DNA of 8,581 bases from Lewinella sp039816955 (GTDB lineage Bacteria; Bacteroidota; Bacteroidia; Chitinophagales; Saprospiraceae). The first letter of the stretch is position 1; every line of letters begins with the position of its first letter. The stretch is taken from contig JBCBWU010000267.1 of assembly GCA_039816955.1 (NCBI GenBank), positions 1 through 8,581 on the forward strand. The letters run 5' to 3'. The translations under genes were made by a program, and so were the position numbers. Positions 5,989 through 8,581 of this stretch are shown piece after piece. The notes under the pieces are model-generated. The model searched no databases. It saw nothing but the letters and a program-made list of their open reading frames with translations, and was not told where the DNA came from.

Positions 5989-7515
5989 TTAGTGCTTAAA
6001 GTGACGATGACCAGTCATAACCATGGCCATACCATGTTCATCACAATAGTCAACACTTAGCTTATCTTTTATAGATCCACCCGGCTGAATCACAGCCCTG
6101 ATCCCTTCTTTATCCGCAATTTCAACACAATCCGGGAAAGGGAAGAAGGCATCGGAAGCCATCACCGCGCCATTGAGGTCAAAACCAAAGGCTTTGGCTT
6201 TCGCAATAGCTTGTTTCAGGGCATCTACCCGAGAAGGTTGACCACAACCCATTCCGATCAGCTGCTTGTCTTTTACCAGAGCAATAGCGTTAGACTTCAA
6301 ATGCTTGACGGCAATACTGGCGAATAGCAAATCAGATACCTGATCGGGCGTGGGCGCTACTTTGGTCACCGTTTCCAGATCAGCAATCGTTTCCTGACGC
6401 AGGTCTGTATCTTGTTCTACTACTCCATTGAGTAATGAGCGGAACGAACGACTGTTAATAGCGTAGTCTTTCAACTTGAGCAGGATGCGCTTCTTCTTAC
6501 TTTTTAGCAATTCCAGGGCATCTGGTGCAAAATCCGGAGCGATAAGTACTTCGTAGAACAGCTCATTGATGGCCTCCGCGGTTGGTAGATCCACGGTAGT
6601 ATTGCTGATAAAGATACCGCCGAAGGCTGATACATTATCGCAGGCCAGCGCCGCATCCCAGGCTTCCTTCAAAGTAGGGCGCACCGCCAAGCCACAAGTA
6701 TTGGTGTGCTTTAGAATAGCGAAAGCAGGATCGCCCAGGCGCAGCTCACGCATGATCTGCACTGCGGCATCGATATCTACCAGATTATTATAGGAAATGT
6801 CCTTTCCACTCAGCTTATCGAATACGGCATCGAAATCACCGAAGAAAACACCCGATTGGTGCGGGTTTTCGCCGTAGCGCAAAATATCGGAACGGTGGAT
6901 CGAGTATTTGAAGGCAATATCCGTAGTACCTTCGTTAAAGTAGTTGAAGATCGCGATATCGTAGTTAGAAGAGATCTTAAACGCCCGGCGCGCCAGCTCA
7001 CGACGATGCTCCATGGTGAGTTCTCCACCTGTTTCACGCAGCATCTCCAAGAACATACCATACTCGGCACGGCTGGGCACTACGGCCACATCGCGATAAT
7101 TCTTCGCCGCAGCACGAATAAGAGAGATACCACCGATATCAATCTTTTCAATAATAGCTGCTTCCTCATTGGTGGTAGCTACGGTTTCCTCGAAGGGATA
7201 AAGATCAACAATGACCAAATCAATCTCTGGTAATTCATACTGCTTGAGCTGATCCAGGTGAGCTGGCTCACGGCGGGCAAGAATACCACCAAATACCGCT
7301 GGGTGCAGGGTTTTTACCCGCCCGTCAAGGATGGATGGGTAAGACGTCAAGTCCTCTACCGCCGTAACAGGAATATCCAAATTGGCAATGAATTTTTGGG
7401 TCCCCCCGGTAGAATACAACTGCACACCTTGCTGGTGTAGTTCTCTGACAATTTCATCTAAGCCGTCCTTGTGATAGACGGAAACTAATGCTGAGCGAAT
7501 CTTAATAGCGGACAT
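5989..7515 (-). CDS. purH: Bifunctional AICAR formyltransferase / IMP cyclohydrolase
   Basis: PurH carries out the last two steps of de novo IMP synthesis: formyl transfer from 10-formyl-THF to AICAR, then ring closure. The 508-residue product has the N-terminal MGS-like IMP cyclohydrolase domain (about 1-195), with STGGT (35-39), GRVKTLHPAVFGGILARR (65-82, Lys68 in the active site) and AAAKNY (135-140). The AICAR transformylase domain follows (about 200-508), with RYGENPHQ (213-220), the catalytic KHTNTCG (269-275, Lys269-His270), SAFGG (296-300), SDAFFPFPD (454-462) and PGGSIKD (478-484). It ends TGHRHFKH, a typical PurH C-terminus. The length is normal. The ATG at 7515 is chosen because family homology starts at KIRSAL. 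The frame stays open upstream, but that part crosses the promoter and runs antisense to the next gene. A TAnnTTTG box lies 31 nt upstream. Confidence 0.98.
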   Translation of the reverse strand: MSAIKIRSALVSVYHKDGLDEIVRELHQQGVQLYSTGGTQKFIANLDIPVTAVEDLTSYPSILDGRVKTLHPAVFGGILARREPAHLDQLKQYELPEIDLVIVDLYPFEETVATTNEEAAIIEKIDIGGISLIRAAAKNYRDVAVVPSRAEYGMFLEMLRETGGELTMEHRRELARRAFKISSNYDIAIFNYFNEGTTDIAFKYSIHRSDILRYGENPHQSGVFFGDFDAVFDKLSGKDISYNNLVDIDAAVQIMRELRLGDPAFAILKHTNTCGLAVRPTLKEAWDAALACDNVSAFGGIFISNTTVDLPTAEAINELFYEVLIAPDFAPDALELLKSKKKRILLKLKDYAINSRSFRSLLNGVVEQDTDLRQETIADLETVTKVAPTPDQVSDLLFASIAVKHLKSNAIALVKDKQLIGMGCGQPSRVDALKQAIAKAKAFGFDLNGAVMASDAFFPFPDCVEIADKEGIRAVIQPGGSIKDKLSVDYCDEHGMAMVMTGHRHFKH

Positions 7516-7545
7516 GAAAGAAGTGCCTTGATTTGAAAGAAAGCG

Positions 7546-7553
7546 CAAAGGTA
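7546..7553 (-). promoter_or_regulatory. Probable -7 box of the purH promoter
   Basis: On the minus strand this reads TACCTTTG, an exact TAnnTTTG match, 31-38 nt upstream of the purH ATG. A TTTG -33 element at the expected 19-21 bp distance is not present, so the promoter may be weak or helped by an activator. No PurR-type operator or purine riboswitch was recognised. Confidence 0.55.
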
Positions 7554-7620
7554 AGGAAATGGTTGGTTTGATTAGTTGAATTGGTTGGGTTAGTGAATTT
7601 CGTTGAGTTAGTGGTGAAGT
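7554..7620. repeat. Low-complexity, C-poor tract
   Basis: Across 67 nt the plus strand has a single C (7601) and consists of degenerate units such as TTGGTT, TTAGTTGA and GTTAGTG. On the other strand it reads like repeats of CTAAnCAAC. It lies directly upstream of the purH -7 box. It has no coding character; its role, if any, is unknown. Confidence 0.5.
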
Positions 7621-7650
7621 TTCCTCGCGTCTGGAGACACTTCGGGAACT
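7618..7650. repeat. Imperfect palindrome in the divergent spacer
   Basis: Outer arms AGTTTCC (7618-7624) and GGGAACT (7644-7650) pair with one G-T. They enclose GTCTGGAGAC, a smaller palindrome at 7629-7638. The 33-nt unit lies between the purH and amidohydrolase promoters. It could be an operator for a dimeric regulator or a REP-like repeat copy; neither can be decided here. Confidence 0.45.
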
Positions 7651-7669
7651 AGAGAGGCTTAGAGAGTAG

Positions 7670-7701
7670 TTGGCGTCTTGCGTTTGGCCTTTGTACCTTT
7701 G
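7670..7701 (+). promoter_or_regulatory. Promoter of the M20 amidohydrolase gene
   Basis: A TTG -33 core (7670-7672) is followed after 21 bp by TACCTTTG (7694-7701), matching the Bacteroidota TAnnTTTG -7 box. The ATG of the amidohydrolase lies 15 nt further on, so the 5' leader would be only about 10 nt long. Confidence 0.6.
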
Positions 7702-7716
7702 CGGAAAATTGGAGAT

Positions 7717-8581
7717 ATGCTTCAGCAGTTTAGAGCCCAAGCGGCGGAGATACACGAGGAGGTGATTGGGATACGGCGGCATTTGCACACGCATCCGGAG
7801 CTGTCGTTTGAGGAGTACGAGACAGGGAAGTTTATTGCCGGCAAACTGCAAGAATGGGGTATTCCAAACCAGCACCCTTTTTCTGGTACGGGAGTTGTCG
7901 CACAGATCAGTGGCAAAAAAGGTAAAGGACCAGTCATCGCCTTGCGAGCGGATATTGATGCACTGCCCATTTTAGAAAAAAATGAGGTCCGCTATTGTTC
8001 CACCAATGAGGGGGTCATGCACGCCTGTGGGCACGATGTGCACACGGCTAGTCTACTAGGAGCAGCCCGCATCTTATGGCAGGAGCGCGCCCATTTTGCG
8101 GGAACGGTGAAGCTCATTTTCCAACCTGGAGAGGAAGTTGCTCCAGGTGGAGCCAGTATCATGATCAAGGATGGTGTACTAAAAAATCCAGCACCACAGG
8201 CCATTTTTGGGCAGCACGTACATCCTCCCTTGGAAGTAGGTAAAATCGGCATCCGACCAGGTCTATATATGGCCTCAGCCGATGAGTTGTACCTAACGGT
8301 TACTGGGCGCGGTGGACATGGTGCACTACCACATGATACCGTTGACACCATTGTTCTAACTGCGCAAATCATTACCGCTCTGCAGACCCTAGTCAGTCGA
8401 GAAGCGGATCCCATCCTGCCTTCCGTACTCACTTTTGGTCATATCGCGTCCACTGGTGGAGCAACTAATATTATCCCCAATGAAGTCAAACTAAAAGGCA
8501 CCTTCCGTACAATGGACGAACAGTGGCGCGCACATGCGCTCAAGCGAATCCAGGAAGTGGCTGATGGCATTGCTAAAGCGA
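7717..8581 (+). CDS. M20D-family amidohydrolase, 3' end beyond window
   Basis: The first 288 residues of a zinc-type M20 peptidase/amidohydrolase are present; families of this kind run to about 390-400 residues, so roughly three quarters is seen. The N-terminus reads RRHLHTHPELSFEEYET (20-36), typical of the M20D group (IAA-amino acid hydrolase, N-acyl amino acid amidohydrolase, hippuricase). Metal-site motifs are RADIDALPI (77-85), MHACGHDVHT (101-110; Cys104 and His106), QPGEEVAPGGA (136-146; Glu139-Glu140) and GQHVHP (165-170; His167). The lid/dimerisation domain starts near residue 185, with TGRGGHGALPHD (196-207) and TGGATNIIP (246-254). There is no signal peptide, so it should be cytoplasmic. 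It likely cleaves the acyl group from N-acyl amino acids; the substrate cannot be fixed from the sequence. It is transcribed divergently from purH. The ATG at 7717 is the first in frame after the promoter. Confidence 0.93.
   Translation, partial: MLQQFRAQAAEIHEEVIGIRRHLHTHPELSFEEYETGKFIAGKLQEWGIPNQHPFSGTGVVAQISGKKGKGPVIALRADIDALPILEKNEVRYCSTNEGVMHACGHDVHTASLLGAARILWQERAHFAGTVKLIFQPGEEVAPGGASIMIKDGVLKNPAPQAIFGQHVHPPLEVGKIGIRPGLYMASADELYLTVTGRGGHGALPHDTVDTIVLTAQIITALQTLVSREADPILPSVLTFGHIASTGGATNIIPNEVKLKGTFRTMDEQWRAHALKRIQEVADGIAKA

Noticed and set aside
7516..7875. In-frame upstream extension of purH by about 120 residues
   Set aside because: Family homology starts at the ATG at 7515. The extension crosses the purH -7 box and lies antisense to the well-supported amidohydrolase gene; its sequence has no recognisable domain.
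7992..8432. 146-codon open frame on the minus strand
   Set aside because: It lies fully antisense to the amidohydrolase, whose catalytic motifs are intact; it is a shadow frame without motifs.

Overview
The window looks like chromosomal DNA of a Bacteroidota, most likely a Saprospiria/Lewinella-type bacterium (the class-level placement is inference). The clues are mid-range GC, no Shine-Dalgarno sequences, and several promoters of the Bacteroidota form (TTTG, 19-21 bp, TAnnTTTG). The gene set also fits: a type III pantothenate kinase followed by an OmpP1/FadL-like barrel protein and a secreted TPR protein. No phage, CRISPR, transposase or defence genes are visible.

Layout. Positions 1-460 hold no gene. 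They contain three minus-strand promoter-like sequences pointing out of the left edge, plus a hairpin terminator. Positions 461-1264 (-) encode an inner-membrane-anchored OmpA/MotB-type peptidoglycan-binding protein. Positions 1278-1504 form an unusual palindromic, MITE-like element: a perfect 15-bp terminal inverted repeat encloses a second imperfect arm pair and four local hairpins. Positions 1564-2351 (+) are a decayed gene for a secreted protein, with three frame changes and one in-frame stop. A terminator at 2350-2391 closes the minus-strand operon that follows.

That operon reads right to left: purH (5989-7515), coaX (5158-5895), an outer-membrane barrel protein (3816-5177) and a secreted TPR protein (2435-3814). 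CoaX overlaps the barrel gene by 20 nt and the barrel gene is 1 nt from the TPR gene, so these three are tightly coupled. purH is 93 nt upstream with no terminator seen, so read-through is possible. The operon thus joins cofactor synthesis (CoaX, first step of CoA synthesis) with envelope proteins; purH completes IMP synthesis.

Divergent from purH, an M20D amidohydrolase gene starts at 7717 and runs off the right edge. The 201-bp divergent spacer holds promoters for both genes, a C-poor low-complexity tract and a small palindrome.

The two observations most worth a second look are the nested palindromic element at 1278-1504 and the triple promoter array at 1-274. The latter suggests a highly expressed, perhaps stable-RNA, transcription unit just outside the window. 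All core genes look ordinary and intact.
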